NCBI GenBank assembly: GCA_006503535.1 | Contig: QYRS01000004.1 | Span: 1,488,001 to 1,552,000, forward strand | Source: Arthrinium phaeospermum | Lineage: Eukaryota > Ascomycota > Sordariomycetes > Amphisphaeriales > Apiosporaceae | DNA: 64,000 nt | Direction of reading: 5' to 3' | The notes under the pieces: model-generated | Database searches by the model: none | What the model was told of the DNA's origin: nothing | The model's input: only the letters and a program-made list of their open reading frames with translations | Made by a program: the position numbers and the translations under genes | In this document: one piece after another, positions 10,801 to 24,532 of the stretch | Position numbering within the stretch: position 1 is the first letter of the stretch | How the letters are laid out: each line of letters begins with the position of its first letter

Positions 10801-13096
10801 TATTGTCCTCAACGACGAATGGGCCTCGCATCCCACCTGGGCTTCCGAAGATTCCGGATTCGTCGCTCACCGAAAGAACGCCTTCGAAGAAGGCCTTCAT
10901 CGCATCGAGGAAGAGCGCCACGATTACGACTACAACATTGAGCTGAATGTTAAGTGTATACAGCTGCTGGAGCCGATCGCCCAACAGATGCTGAACATGA
11001 GCCCTCACGAGCGGGAGACTTTTGTCATGCCACCTGGTCTTGGAGGCCCCAGCACCTCCATCTACAAGCGTGTCCTTAAGAAGATCTACGGCGTGGACAA
11101 AGGAGCCGAGGTCGTCAATGACATGTTCCAGGATCCCTTCTCAGTCGTGCCTGTTGTATTAGCCAGGCTGAAACAGAAGGACGAGGAGTGGCGATTCACA
11201 CAGCGAGAATGGGAGAAGGTTTGGCAAGCCCAGACTGAGATCATGCACCTCAAGAGTCTGGATCATATGGGCATCCAGATCAAGCAAAACGACAAGCGCA
11301 GCCTCTCTGCAAAGCACCTCGTCGATGTCATCAAGACAAAGAACGAGGAGCAGCGAAGGCTCCGCAGTGCTAGAGCCCAGGTTCCTCGTTACCAGTTCGC
11401 GTACGAGCTTGGTGACCAAGAAGTCATCCTCGATCTGCTCAGATTCATGGTTCTCTATGGCACGAACAACGGACATCACAGTGCATCCGAAAAGGAAAGG
11501 ACTGTCGACTTCTTCGAGTCGTTCATTCCTCAGTTCTTTGACTTGCCCGAAGAGAAGGTCCAAGACCGACTTCATGACATTGAACGCGAGTCCGCAGAAG
11601 AAGATGCCGAGGAACAATTGCCGGCCGAACTGACCAACGGTCGCTCCACACGTCGCAACGGGAAGAAGTCGGATCTGTTACGGGGTGTGCTGGATCCTGG
11701 TCGCAACGGAACTAAGAGCCGCAAAGAGAAGGAAGACAGTACCACATCCAACAGGTCTAACAGCAAGGAGACGACGCCTGACGTAGGCTCAGCGAACGAA
11801 GATGAATCGGGTGATGCCCATGAGGATGCCGTGCCGTCTGAGACCACAAACGAGAGCTGGCTGCCTATCGTGCCCCGCGCTTATCTTGTAAAGGGCAATG
11901 AGTCTTTGATCGATGGCGATGGCGAGCTGAAAGCCGATGGCTTCTTCCCTCGGCCCTGGTACAACTTCTACTGCAACCAGACGGTATACGTGTTCTTCAG
12001 CATCTTCCAGACCCTCTACAAGCGGTTAAAGGATATCAAGGAGAGCGGACAGAGTGTCAAGGATGAAATCATTCGCGCTAAGAGCAAGAAGCCGGCCAAA
12101 GCACTGGGCATCTCTGTCAACGAGATCAACTATTTTGATGAGCACGAGCCAGAGTCGTACTGGCCGAAGACGGTCGAGCTGATCGAAGATTACATCAATG
12201 GCGATATCGACGAGAACCGGTACCAAGAGGTCATGCGACACTACTACCTTAAGAAGGGGTGGACTCTCTACACCATCCAGGACCTTCTCAAGACCTTGTG
12301 CCGCCTGTCCTTGGTCTGCACGAGCACTGATTCCAAGGAGAAAACGCCGGATCTGATTGCGCAATTCTTGAGCAGCCGATCTCAAGAGGAGACCAGCTAC
12401 CAGACAGAGATCAGCGCGCGCACTTTTGCGCAAAAGTGCATTAAGGAAAACGACATGTTCGTAATTTGCTGGGTAAGTTTGTCCTTCTTTCAGCAATGTT
12501 CAAACAAACAGACATCTAACACGCCATAGTTCCCCGGGAAATCCGAAGCCACAATCCGCTGGCTGCAGCGTGATGATACGACATTTTACATGGATGAGAT
12601 GGAGCTGAAAGAACGATGGCAGTACTACATCTCGTCGTACATGCGCGTGGAACCCACTGAAGGTGTTCCCCGTTCCCGGCTCCAGAAGACGGTGCTCGCC
12701 CGTAACCTCCCCTCTAGTGATGTGGATTCGGACGATGGCGACCAGCCAAAGCCTCTTCGCTACGACGAAAACTTGGTGCTGCGGATCTGCCTGAACTCCA
12801 ATAAAATTCATTGGGAAGAGGAAACCTCGGAATGGTTCATTTACTCGACCGAACCTGACACGGCCGAGGAGAAGGCCAAGGCAGCTGAGCGGGCTTCGGC
12901 TGTCACGGAACATCGTTCTCAGTTGTTCAGTGAGAAGTTCGTCATGAACTCGGCCTGGATGCGCAATGTCAACCCGGACGAAGTGCAAAAAGCAAACGAA
13001 AAGTTCCAGAAATGGTTCAAGGAAGGCGTTGCACCGACTTCGGACGTTCGTGGCCAGAGCGGGGAGGGTGCTGACAGCATGGAAGGTATCGAATAG
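7839..13096 (+). CDS. SIN3: SIN3 histone-deacetylase corepressor scaffold, frame broken at a G5 run
   Basis: Nuclear scaffold that recruits the Rpd3-type histone deacetylase to promoters through PAH domains. Six exons: 7839-8327, 8847-8947, 9011-9658, 9842-10693, 10760-12472 and 12530-13096. PAH1 spans exon 2 and the start of exon 3 ([20 protein letters not shown], then [20 protein letters not shown]). PAH2 begins at the end of exon 3 ([12 protein letters not shown]) and continues in exon 4 ([20 protein letters not shown]). PAH3 is near [20 protein letters not shown]. The HDAC-interaction region starts at [13 protein letters not shown] and [10 protein letters not shown]. The N-terminus is Gly/Pro/Gln-rich. 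Exon 3 cannot be read through: the frame from PAH1 ends at a stop at 9636-9638, whereas PAH2 sits in another frame. One extra G in the GGGGG at 9555-9559 would restore a 1456-residue protein, normal for the family. The first intron, 519 nt, is long for this window. Confidence 0.93.
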
Positions 13097-14215
13097 TTTG
13101 GCTCACAACGCACTTTGACTTGTTCATTGTGTGTGCAGTCCTACCTTGTGTGTATGTTATCTTCTCTCGGCGGGCATCTACCCCACTGAGCGGAGAGTTT
13201 TGCGGCATCCCGTTCGGCGTTCAGGAGCTCATTCAGCATTGCGAGAGCGCTTTACACGCATCAGCGTCCAATTTGGCATTTTAATTCGAAGCATACCCGG
13301 AGACCAACCACCTCCTTCATCGTCGTCCCCTTGTCGAGATTTCTCCCTCCTTTGATATTTATTTCTTCATTTCTACGCAGAACACAGTGGTTTTGGGGAC
13401 AGGATTTTAGTGCGCAGAGACGAAACGAGACGGTTGCAACGGGCAAGATGACGGAGGGAGGTGCGCAGGTGCTAGAAACGAATCAAGGCTCAGACGACCG
13501 CCGCGTGCGTGTCGGTATCTGACGTACATGATTTACGACGAAGACATAGTAAGAGGAGAGGAGCGAGATGCAGCAGTTTTTTCAGACTTGAGTCGCGAAA
13601 CATCCCCGGTGCCGGGCTCTTTCCGCTTTGTAATTGTACTATAGATGGGGTTTTAGGCTTAGGTATCTTCAGCTTGCTTCATATTTTTGACAAATACTTG
13701 CACATTGATATATATTTGTGTCGTTCACAGTGATATCGATACTCTCAGGTCCGTATTAGCTTGCGATACACTCTGGGCCATGGTATGTGACATATGGTGA
13801 AGGCAATCCGCCGCCTTACAAGATGTAAAAGATGTAGGTAACTTTGCAACGCCATGCAGGTGAAATGTGGTCAAGCTGGGGACTAAGTTGAAAACTTGCT
13901 ATGCAAACCTAAATCGGCTTGCAGAATCACACAGGTAGAATTTGATAGACAACTACAGGCATCATGGTTGTAGACAACAGTTGGGGAAAGAAGCAACGTT
14001 GGGAATCATTTTTTCATTATTAATTAGCACATTTTCGTGCAAGGGGTTTATATGATAGGTAGGAGTACTCCGAGGAGCCTCTGGGTATCCCCAACATCAT
14101 GTCGTGATATACTACTCGCAAGTGCTCGCTCAGATGCAAGCACATATATAAGTGGTAGTAGTTGTTGTAAGCTTCGTTTTTGCTTCGTCATTTACAGCTT
14201 TGAGCTACCTTGCAG
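13097..14215. other. Convergent 3' intergenic region between SIN3 and ERG10
   Basis: The two genes end toward each other here. The sequence holds their 3' untranslated regions and AT-rich stretches; the only open frames are short and without family resemblance. No terminator hairpin, tRNA or repeat recognised. Confidence 0.6.
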
Positions 14216-15581
<1,366 letters not shown>

Positions 15582-16698
15582 GATGGGCAGATGAGGAGGA
15601 TTGGAATAGCTTCAAGAAGTGAACGAGAAAGCTGGCAAAGAAGTCTAAGAAAGGAAAAAAAGAGAAGAAGGTTACAGGTTGGGAGAGGCCGGTACTAGTT
15701 TTCTCTCAACGTCTATGTATACCAAGAAAACGAAGTCGGGTCCCTCATTAATCTTAGATAATACTGCTAGAACATCTATTTACTTCCAAGTGCCCCTCAC
15801 CTCACCGCCAGGCCGGCCCCTTGCAGAAGGCAGGAAGCTTCCGCCGACGTGGGGTCTCACTGTCGGGTTTATTCAGAGCTAGCAGTCCCCGACACGCCAC
15901 TTTGAGGGCTAGCGCTGTTGCCGTAATGTCCTCGAGGCAGGCTTCGGGCTTACAGCAGTCGGGTATGTGTAGGACGATACTACCTCACCTCGTCTACCGG
16001 GAAGGGAATCCTGACAGTCCAATTGATCACTCACCACTCTTCGACAGCCGTGCTTCGACCGGCCTTCTAGGTAGCATCATCACCTACTCCGAACGAGCAG
16101 ATATCAAGAAGGTCAAGGGGTCTCTCGACCGGAGTATTTGTATCTCCCTAGTAGTACGGAGTAGTCGAGGATGGACAGATTTCTGCAGTAGAGCAACCTA
16201 GTTTAGTCATGTTCTTGGGTTTGGACCAATCACGACCATCAATCACTGCATGTAGCTGGGCCCTGATGGATTATGTTGGCAGCGACGCCAGTCTTTTATG
16301 CAGGCCCCTTTCGCTCCGCTGATAACTTGGGGATGCCTTCGACAAAAACAGGAGTTCCCGATACTTGTCAGTTTTCTCGTGGTTCCCAATGGCTCTAAGT
16401 GCACTCTCAATGCCCCCGGGACGTCTTCAAGGACATCCAGCTGGGTGAGCTTCAAGTTGCGCCTGATCCCACCTTTCCTGCTGCTGGCTGGCTAGCACTT
16501 TGCACTTACTCCACTGTAAGTTGCGAAAAGCGCAAAGCCACAAGTGGTAACCACTAGCCCCACTAAAGTAAACATCCGGAGCTTCGAAAGCTCTCTCAGC
16601 CTTGCATCAATCGCAACTTTTTTGAGCAACCTCGTCTACAGGATCGCGTCGACTGCCCAATTACCCGCGTTTCCCAAAGACTTACCATAATAGTAGCC
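15582..16698. other. Divergent promoter region of ERG10 and SNU114
   Basis: Contains the 5' leaders of both genes. One copy of the 9-mer TACGGAGTA is at 16155-16163 (see findings). No gene or RNA recognised. Confidence 0.6.
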
Positions 16699-19600
16699 AT
16701 GGATGACCTCTACGATGAGTATGTATTCCTTAAAACCCCCCATGTAACCACTTTCTTCTGAATACTGACCGTTTTTTCTTCTTCACAGGTTCGGCAACTT
16801 CATCGGCGAAGAGGCCGATGCATCAGAAGAAGAGTCCGAGCATGGCGTGGACGCTGGGGCCTACGTCTACGATGACGAGCAGTCCGAAGCAGCCCACGAA
16901 GTCACAGGGCAGGAGCTGATGGAGTTGGACGACGAGGGCCCGTCGAATGCCGTCATATTACACGAGGACAAGCAGTACTACCCTACGGCGCAACAAGTTT
17001 ACGGAGAGGATGTCGAGACCATGGTGCAGGAAGAAGACGCGCAACCCCTCACACAGCCCATCATCGCCCCGATCGACACGCGGAAGTTCAATATCGAGGA
17101 GGACGACCTTCCGGATGTCTTCTACGACCGAGGCTTCATGACCGATCTCATGAACTACCCAGACCAAATACGGAATATCGCGTTTGCTGGCCATCTGCAC
17201 CACGGAAAGACTGCTTTCATGGACATGTTGGTCTTGGAGACGCACGATATCACAGACAGGCTCGATAAGCGACAAGGGAGGAAGCGGGACGAGCAACTAC
17301 GATACACAGACGTTTCTATGCTGGAGAGAGAGCGCGGAGTGTCGGTCAAGGCAGCTCCTATGAGTTTGGTGTTGCAGAGCACCAAGGGCAAGTCGCACCT
17401 CTTTAACATAATCGACACTCCGGGCCACGTGAACTTCGTCGACGAAGTAGCCGCCTCATTGCGCCTGGCCGATGGTGTTGCTCTGGTGGTGGATGTCGTG
17501 GAAGGCGTTCAGGTTAACACCGAACAGATCATCAAGCACGCTGTCCTCGAGGACATCCCTATGACGTTGATCATCAACAAAATGGATCGCCTCATGCTCG
17601 AGTTGCGGCTGCCGCCGAACGACGCCTACTTCAAGCTCAAGCACGTGGTCGAAGAAGTCAACACCATCATCGAAAACACAATTCCCGGGTTGGGCGAGTC
17701 CAAACGGCTTAGCCCGGAAAAGGGCAACGTGCTTTTCGCATGCGCTGATATGGGCTGGTGCTTCACTCTTCAGTCTTTCGCGAAGATGTACGCAGACAGC
17801 TTCCCTGGTGTTAACACCGAAGAGTTCGCGAAACGACTCTGGGGCGATGTCTATTTCAACCCGAAGAAGAGAACGTTCAGCCGCAAGCCAATCGAGGAAC
17901 GCGCGAAGCGTTCATTTATCAACTTCGTGTTGGAGCCCATCTATAAGATCTACGCTCACTCCATTAGCCAAAGTCCAGAAGACCTCAAGGAAACGTTGGC
18001 CACATTGGGTATCCACCTGAAGCCATCGCAGTTCAAGACTGACGCCAAGGTGCTTCTGAAACTGGTGTGTGAGCAGTTCTTCGGGCCCTCGTCAGGATTT
18101 GTCGACATGGTTGTCCAGCACATTCCTTCCCCGGTAGAAAATGCGCAGAGGAAATTGGAAAGGTACTACACAGGGCCGCTGGACACCAAAGTAGCAGAAT
18201 CGATGCAGAAATGTGATCCAGACGGTCCTTTGGTTATGAGCATAACGAAGCTATTCAGCGCAACCGACGGGAAAAGCTTTACATCCTTTGGCAGGGTCAT
18301 GAGCGGCACAGCAAAGCCGGGCATGCAAGTGAGGGTACTCGGTGAAGGTTACTCGACGGATGACGAGGAAGACATGGCCATGGCCACCATATCCGGAGTG
18401 TTTATTGCAGAGACGAGGTACAACATTCCGACGGACGGCGTTCCCGCTGGAAACTGGGCTCTTCTTGCAGGTGTGGACAACTCTATTGTCAAGTCTGCTA
18501 CGATTATGCCCCCCAAGTTGGATGACGATGAGGAAGCCTACATTTTCAAGCCTGTCACACATTTTACCGAGTCGGTATTCAAAGTGGCAGTCGAGCCTAT
18601 CAACCCGTCAGAACTGCCAAAGATGTTGGATGGCTTGCGGAAGATCAACAAGAGCTATCCGCTTATCACGACCAAGGTGGAAGAATCAGGAGAGCATATC
18701 ATTCTAGGCACAGGCGAGCTCTACATGGACTGCGTCCTGCACGACCTACGGAAACTCTATGCAGATATGGAGATCAAAGTATCCGATCCAGTGACGCGAT
18801 TTTGCGAAACGGTCGACGAGGTTTCGGCGACGAAGTGTTATGCAATTACGCCTAACAAGAAGAACAAGATCACAATGGTGGCCGAGCCTCTGGACGACGG
18901 CATCGCCGAAGATATTGAAGCAGGGCGCGTCAAGATGCAAGATGGTACCCGAAAGGTTGCCAAATTCTTCGAGGACAAGTACGGATGGGATTTACTGGCA
19001 GCCAGAAGCATTTGGGCGTTTGGACCGGACGAGATGGGACCCAACATCTTGCAGGACGACACTCTTCCCTCCGAGGTATGTTCAAGTTCTCTGTTCTCCT
19101 TTGACCACTGCAATATTTTTTGCATCTTCCAGACTATTGGCCCGTTGCTCGGCTGTATTATCGCATTGCGTCTACCAGATGAGGCAACTGTCCATTTGTC
19201 TTTCGCGTGACACGTTCAGCCTCAGCATCTGGGCTCCGGGATTCAATAGATTGATAAAGGCTTGGCTTTCGGCTTTTCCAAATGGTACCTAACATCTTCG
19301 GCAGGTCGATAAGAGTCTCTTGAAGACGGTACGCGAGACTATTCGACAAGGGTTCAGTTGGGCCGCCCGTGAAGGCCCTCTTTGCGAAGAACGTAAGTTA
19401 CACATTGGTTTCTTTGCGTCATCGTCACCATTTAATTGCCCTTGCTCGCACCTTCCTTCCCCAATATTGCATCCTACCCTCTTATCCTTCAAGCCATTTC
19501 TCTTCCCAGCCACCTGCCTATTACATCCCTTTCTGCGAAAATATGCAGACTTGTCCCGTCGCGTTGAGAAGTGGGTAGCACTGCACAAAAAGGCGTTACT

Positions 19601-20766
19601 TGCATCTTGATGCCGGCAAACAGGGATGGTGGCAGAGACTCGAGAAACTACCGGGGTCTCGGCACGCCAGGCGTAGTTTGGGGTCTTGGATGTCCTGCGC
19701 CCCTTGTCGTGCAGTCGAGCAGGCATGGGAGGCATTTGCGGATTCGCTGTTCCCAGCACCTCAAACGCTATTGACTGCTACTGCAAGGCTCAACAAGGAC
19801 GACACCATTGCTGCATCCTGCGCCTTGACTGCGGGATCAATCCTACCTTCACCCTGCCTAAACCCTCAAGTTGCAGCGGCAAATACCGTATGGCGTACTG
19901 CAGCGCATTTGCATCTGCAAGCGAGAGCTTCGGGCTTCTACTACTGGTGCGCGGTGTGCTAGCAATAGCAGTAGTCAGCACCAATACTGCGAGCCATGCA
20001 GCAAGGCATTGCCGGATTGCAAGTGCTTTCCAGGCGGCGGGGCACTTGAGAAGTCCTGGGTATGTATTCAAGGGACAGCACGTATTGTCTAGGTCCAGCC
20101 CACGCCAAGCAGCCAAGAGGGGCCCAAGACGCAGCATTTGTTGAACACATCAATCGCATTATCTGCGTGTAATCTTGCTAATTTTCGCAACCTCCAATAG
20201 CCATTCGCAATACCAAATTCCGCATCATGGACGCCTCCCTGGCGTCTGAGGCCATCTTTCGCGGTGGCGGCCAGATCATCCCGACAGCCCGCCGCGCCTG
20301 CTATTCCTCGTTCCTCATGGCGAACCCACGCCTCATGGAACCGCTGTATTCGTGTTCGATGACAGGACCGCAAGCCTCGGTGCCCACGCTGTACAACGTG
20401 TTGGCGCGGCGGCGTGGTCACGTGCTGCTCGACGGCCCCATTGCTGGCACGCCGTTGTACCGGGTGAGCGGTCTCCTACCCGTCATCGACAGCTTCGGGT
20501 TCGAGACAGATCTGCGCATCCAGACGCAGGGTCTGGCTTCTGTATCGCTAGTGTTCGAGCGTTGGCAGAAGGTGCCGGGTGACCCGCTTGATCTTGATGT
20601 TATCCTGAGGCCCCTGCAGCCCGCCGGTGCCCAGGCGACGGCGCGTGATTTTGTGCTGAAGACACGGCGGAGAAAGGGTCTAAGCGAGGACGTCAGCGTT
20701 GCCAAGTTCCTCGAACCCGAATTCTACCAGAGCCTGCTCGAGAGCGGCGCCCTGGGCAACTCATGA
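16699..20766 (+). CDS. SNU114: U5 snRNP GTPase Snu114 (EFTUD2/Cwf10)
   Basis: Elongation-factor-2-like GTPase of the U5 snRNP. It controls the Brr2 helicase during spliceosome activation and disassembly. Four exons: 16699-16718 (20 nt), 16789-19075, 19305-19392 and 20201-20766, giving 986 residues, as expected for fungi. The N-terminus is acidic (EEADASEEESE), typical of Snu114 and absent from EF-2. GTPase motifs: G1 AGHLHHGKT, G3 DTPGH, G4 NKMD. EF-2-like domains II to V follow, ending with the domain IV/V segment FRGGGQIIPTARRACY and a C-terminal tail. The last intron (19393-20200) is 808 nt, far above the 50-230 nt of its other introns; the join GAA GAA C|CC ATT CGC preserves the conserved EEPIRNTKF. 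Identity is firm. Confidence 0.95.
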
Positions 20767-23633
20767 GAGGGCAATGTTAGGACGTTAGATAAGCAAACAT
20801 ATTGATTGCTCCTCCATCTGCTCCCATCTCCTCACGAACGTTTCGATCCAGGATCTTGTGAGTTTTGACCGGGGGGCCCCCTGCCAGACTGCAGCAGAAA
20901 GAAGTAAGCAACGCAAACCCCGTTCGGTGAGCGAATGGAGTTGCGAGCTTTGGTGGCAGAAGTGGATAATCTCACATGGGTAGGTATGGGATATGCGCCT
21001 TCTAGTGGTGTGAGCTATCGAGACTGGGAGGAGTCTTTTCTTATTTTCTCCCGACGGTCTCCGGGACCCAATATCCGATAACGAGCCTACTATATTCGGA
21101 GGTCCTGCACGACGACGACAACTTACCTTGGAGAGCCGTGTTGCCATGTATGTATTACAAGTAATTTACAAAGTAACAACCACTTCGATTGGAAAGGTGT
21201 GTGAACGCCCGCCAACGTTCAAGACTTGTCTGCAATTGGAGCGTTTCACTGTACACTTACATGGAAGAAGAAGAGGAGGGGAAGGAATCGAACTGTCTGC
21301 CCTGATTGATTGCTTCTTGACTATCCGTACCTCCCACGAATTCGGTGCCCGTCGCATTCTAACCTATCCCTCTCACTCTTCTGCAGGTTGTCCTTACCCA
21401 GTCAGGCAGGCAGGCTTCAAGCTCTTGGAAGTCCGCACAGAAGTCCGCAATTGGGGGGGAGAACAGACTTTTTGCTTGCTCGCCACTTTGGATACATAGT
21501 TGATTTGTAAGACGTATATCATAAAAGAAGGGGGAGACGTAACCTATGAATCAATCTGCGGCTGTGTTTCTAACGTTTTGGGCTACGATGGAAGAAGATA
21601 GGCGCCTTTCCGTCTGCGTGTGTGCAACGCTGTTCCACCTTCCGACCTTGTTTGTCAACCCTGCCAGTTTACCCAGCAGTACCCGCCCACCCATCAACCG
21701 GATTCGAGCTGCCGTTTTCTGCATGTTGCACATACTTGTACATACTTCAATCTGAATACGCACAATACCGTCGTCATTGCCCGGTTATTTCAATCGGTTT
21801 GCCAGTACATTACGTGGTAATGTGGCAATGGCGAAAAAACAAGTAGAAATGCCGATCTGATACTCGTTCCGTTCAGGTCAATGTCTGTCGTTCATGCCCA
21901 GAGTTGCAGGAAGCTCGTGTGTAAAGTATTCATTCCCGAAGCATTCCCACAGGGGCGGGCACCGCCATAGGGCCGGTGGATTGAATACGACAGTGCAAAT
22001 AAAGGTCGAGTTCAAATGGCACATAGGTTGGTAAAATAAAGTAGAAACAGGACAGAATGACATACCATCCATTAACAAGAGCAAGTGGAAAGGCTCCAGT
22101 GGTGCCTGCGGAAACGGAAAGTTAAAGAAAAAGAGAGAGAAAAACGCCGACACCCCTGGTTCCTGGCTCTGGCTCTGGGTTGCGTAGTAATCGTCCAAAT
22201 GCGTGGTAGGTACGGAGTAGGTACACACAGTACACGAAAAATCCGGGGTCAAGAGGAGCGGTCGAGAGGGTTCTTTTCGCCTTGAGTGCAACTACGGCAA
22301 GAGGGACCATGGGTAGCGCTTCCGTCCGTGTTGGTAGGTACTCTAGGAGACTCCTTCGATGCTACCTACATACTGTTCTCGAGTCTCCCTGAATAGATTT
22401 GCTGCAGCCAGCTGCCGGCAAGGTTGGGCGGTCATGCAGATGCCCAAATGGTGGAGATTGTCATATATTCTGCACAGGAGACTGACTCGCGTCCCGGTAG
22501 GCTGGCATGTAATATCGATTCAAGATCCCACAATGCACTTGCTTCATGTGCGTATACTACTATGGGAATTTGGGCGTATGTGGTATGCAATTCGGTCCCG
22601 GCTGGGTGGGTGGAGTTTGCGAGTTAGGCGAACCTATGACACACCAAATGGAGTTGCTTGGAGTATAGTCTGATTACTTCTACCGCCCAAAGCCCTCGAG
22701 GGGGAAAAGGAATTACTCTCGACAACGCCTGAAACTCGTGTGCGAGATGAGAGCCAGCAGAGACGCAAAAGAGAAATACAATGTTTCGTCGAGTATGGCT
22801 GGCTGCAGGTGGTGAATTCTGTACAGAGTTCGTCTCAGTTCATGCAACAATATACGATGTCACTCACGGCTGCATTCCCCTAAACCATGGTCCGTGCGCT
22901 GACCAAGTGTTGAGCCAGACTATCGAAAGATCGACGTGAATTCATAATGCAATGGACCGTTCTCCAGGTTCCCAAAATAGCCTTCCCACACCCTGGGCGG
23001 CTGCAATTGACCACCACGCATGCCACCTGAAAGGGGATGGGGAATGGAACTCAAAGATACAACCGCAGTCCGATTGGTAAGATTCGAGTAATAGCCTTTC
23101 CTAATCTCCAATCCCACCAACTACTTGCTTGTTCACCTGATACATGTCGTGCGGATCAACGATTGCGTTGCCCTCGACATTACTGCAGATGCAATGAAGT
23201 GAACGTGGTATATGGATTGCTGATCATACGACGATCATCTCGAGAATACGATATCCTTCAAGTTACCCTTCCGTCTCGGACCGGGGCTCCTTTGATCCAG
23301 AGCTTCCATGAAGTAGACAGATCATAATGTATGGATGAGGTCATCCCCCACGACTGGTCTGGGTACATGTATGACTCGCGGTTACTGCTGTCTCCCAAAT
23401 AACGAGTGGGACAGGGCAGTAGCAAGTAAAGTGATGATAGGGCGTATCAGCGGTTTCGATAACCGCAGATCCTGTTGTCGCGAAATCACTGTCCCGAGAT
23501 CTGGCAATGCCATACCACTCGGGCTCAAGTGTCGATAAGATTCAGGGGTCGGTACTGGTTGTGACCAGACATACAGGACTTCTAAGCTGGGTCCCGTACA
23601 GAGCAAAGGCTCGTTCGTTGCCATAGATGCAAT
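20767..23633. other. Long convergent intergenic region (2.9 kb)
   Basis: SNU114 and CIA2 end toward each other, yet 2.9 kb separates them. I find only short, family-less open frames, short TAGGTA/TACCTA runs (for example near 22207-22223 and 22335), and one TACGGAGTA at 22211-22219. No intact gene, tRNA or transposon was recognised. A noncoding transcript or a fully decayed gene cannot be excluded. Confidence 0.55.
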
Positions 23634-24532
23634 CTAAACGCAGGTTTCCAGCATCTTGTCCAGTACACCCTTGAGCGTGTCATTCTCGAGTGCTGCGGCT
23701 ACTCTTTCTTTGTCGGCCAGCTGCTTGTTGACTTGGTCGTCCTGGCTGTGGGATCCCTCCTTAATCACGACATCAACGCGGTAATTGGGCGGAAGTGCCT
23801 GCTCCAGGCGAACCCGAACACCCAGGCCTAGAACGGTTGCCAGGGAACAATGCGTTATGGTAGGCGTCACCTTCACGAGTACCCGTCTAAGTGCATTGGG
23901 ATCACAGGGCGTTGAAGGAGGTGGGGTTATTTCCACATCAGGTAGATTAACGACTGCCAACTGACCCAGAGAAATTGGATGCTCGGGATCGGTAATATTC
24001 GATATCAGATCTAATCATGGTTAGCTGTTTGATCTTCACCAAGGAGTGAGAGACTGTGTGAGTGAGTGTGCGTGTGTGTGCGCGTTCCTGTATGCGTCCC
24101 AGGCAGTGCCGGCACACACGATGAAATAAAGATATTCGATGATCGATATGTGACGAGGAGTTGAAGAGTGTCTGGGCATATGCAAGTCATGAACGATGGG
24201 GCAGTGCAGTGCATCATGCCCGAGCACCCGGCGACAGGGAGATGAGACGAAAAGCAATGAATGGGATGCGTGTGATATGAGAATGACAGAATCGATTTAC
24301 CGTAGATCTCTTGCTCGTCTATGGGCTCTTCGACGAACTCATCCTCGCTTTCTGTGCCATCCGACCACGACACATCACAAAAGGGGTCTGACAGAAACAG
24401 TGGCCTGCGCGACACGGCGTCGGCAAACTTGGCGTCGGCGTCACTGACAGGCGTCTTCTTCTTCTTGATTTGCCTCGTGGGCAATTCAGATGCCGTCAGA
24501 ATGGTGGGGTTCGCGTTGTCCTTATCGTCCAT
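23634..24532 (-). CDS. CIA2: Cytosolic Fe-S assembly targeting factor Cia2 (MIP18 family)
   Basis: Member of the CIA targeting complex that hands Fe-S clusters to nuclear and cytosolic apoproteins such as DNA polymerases and helicases. Two exons, 24532-24301 and 24010-23634, give 202 residues. The first carries a variable hydrophilic N-terminus (TRQIKKKKTPVSDADAK) and the acidic segment EEPIDEQEIY. The second starts the MIP18 domain DLISNITDPEHPISLGQLAV and contains THCSLATVLGLGVRVRL, IKEGSHSQDDQVNKQLADKERV and a C-terminal cysteine (LETCV), all typical. The ATG at 24532 is the first in frame; an in-frame stop lies upstream. The 290-nt intron carries a GT/GA-rich microsatellite near 24055-24090. 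Confidence 0.93.

Noticed and set aside
21265..21360. tRNA-like TTCGATTC sequence on the minus strand
   Set aside because: The supposed T-stem does not pair and no acceptor or anticodon stem can be built.
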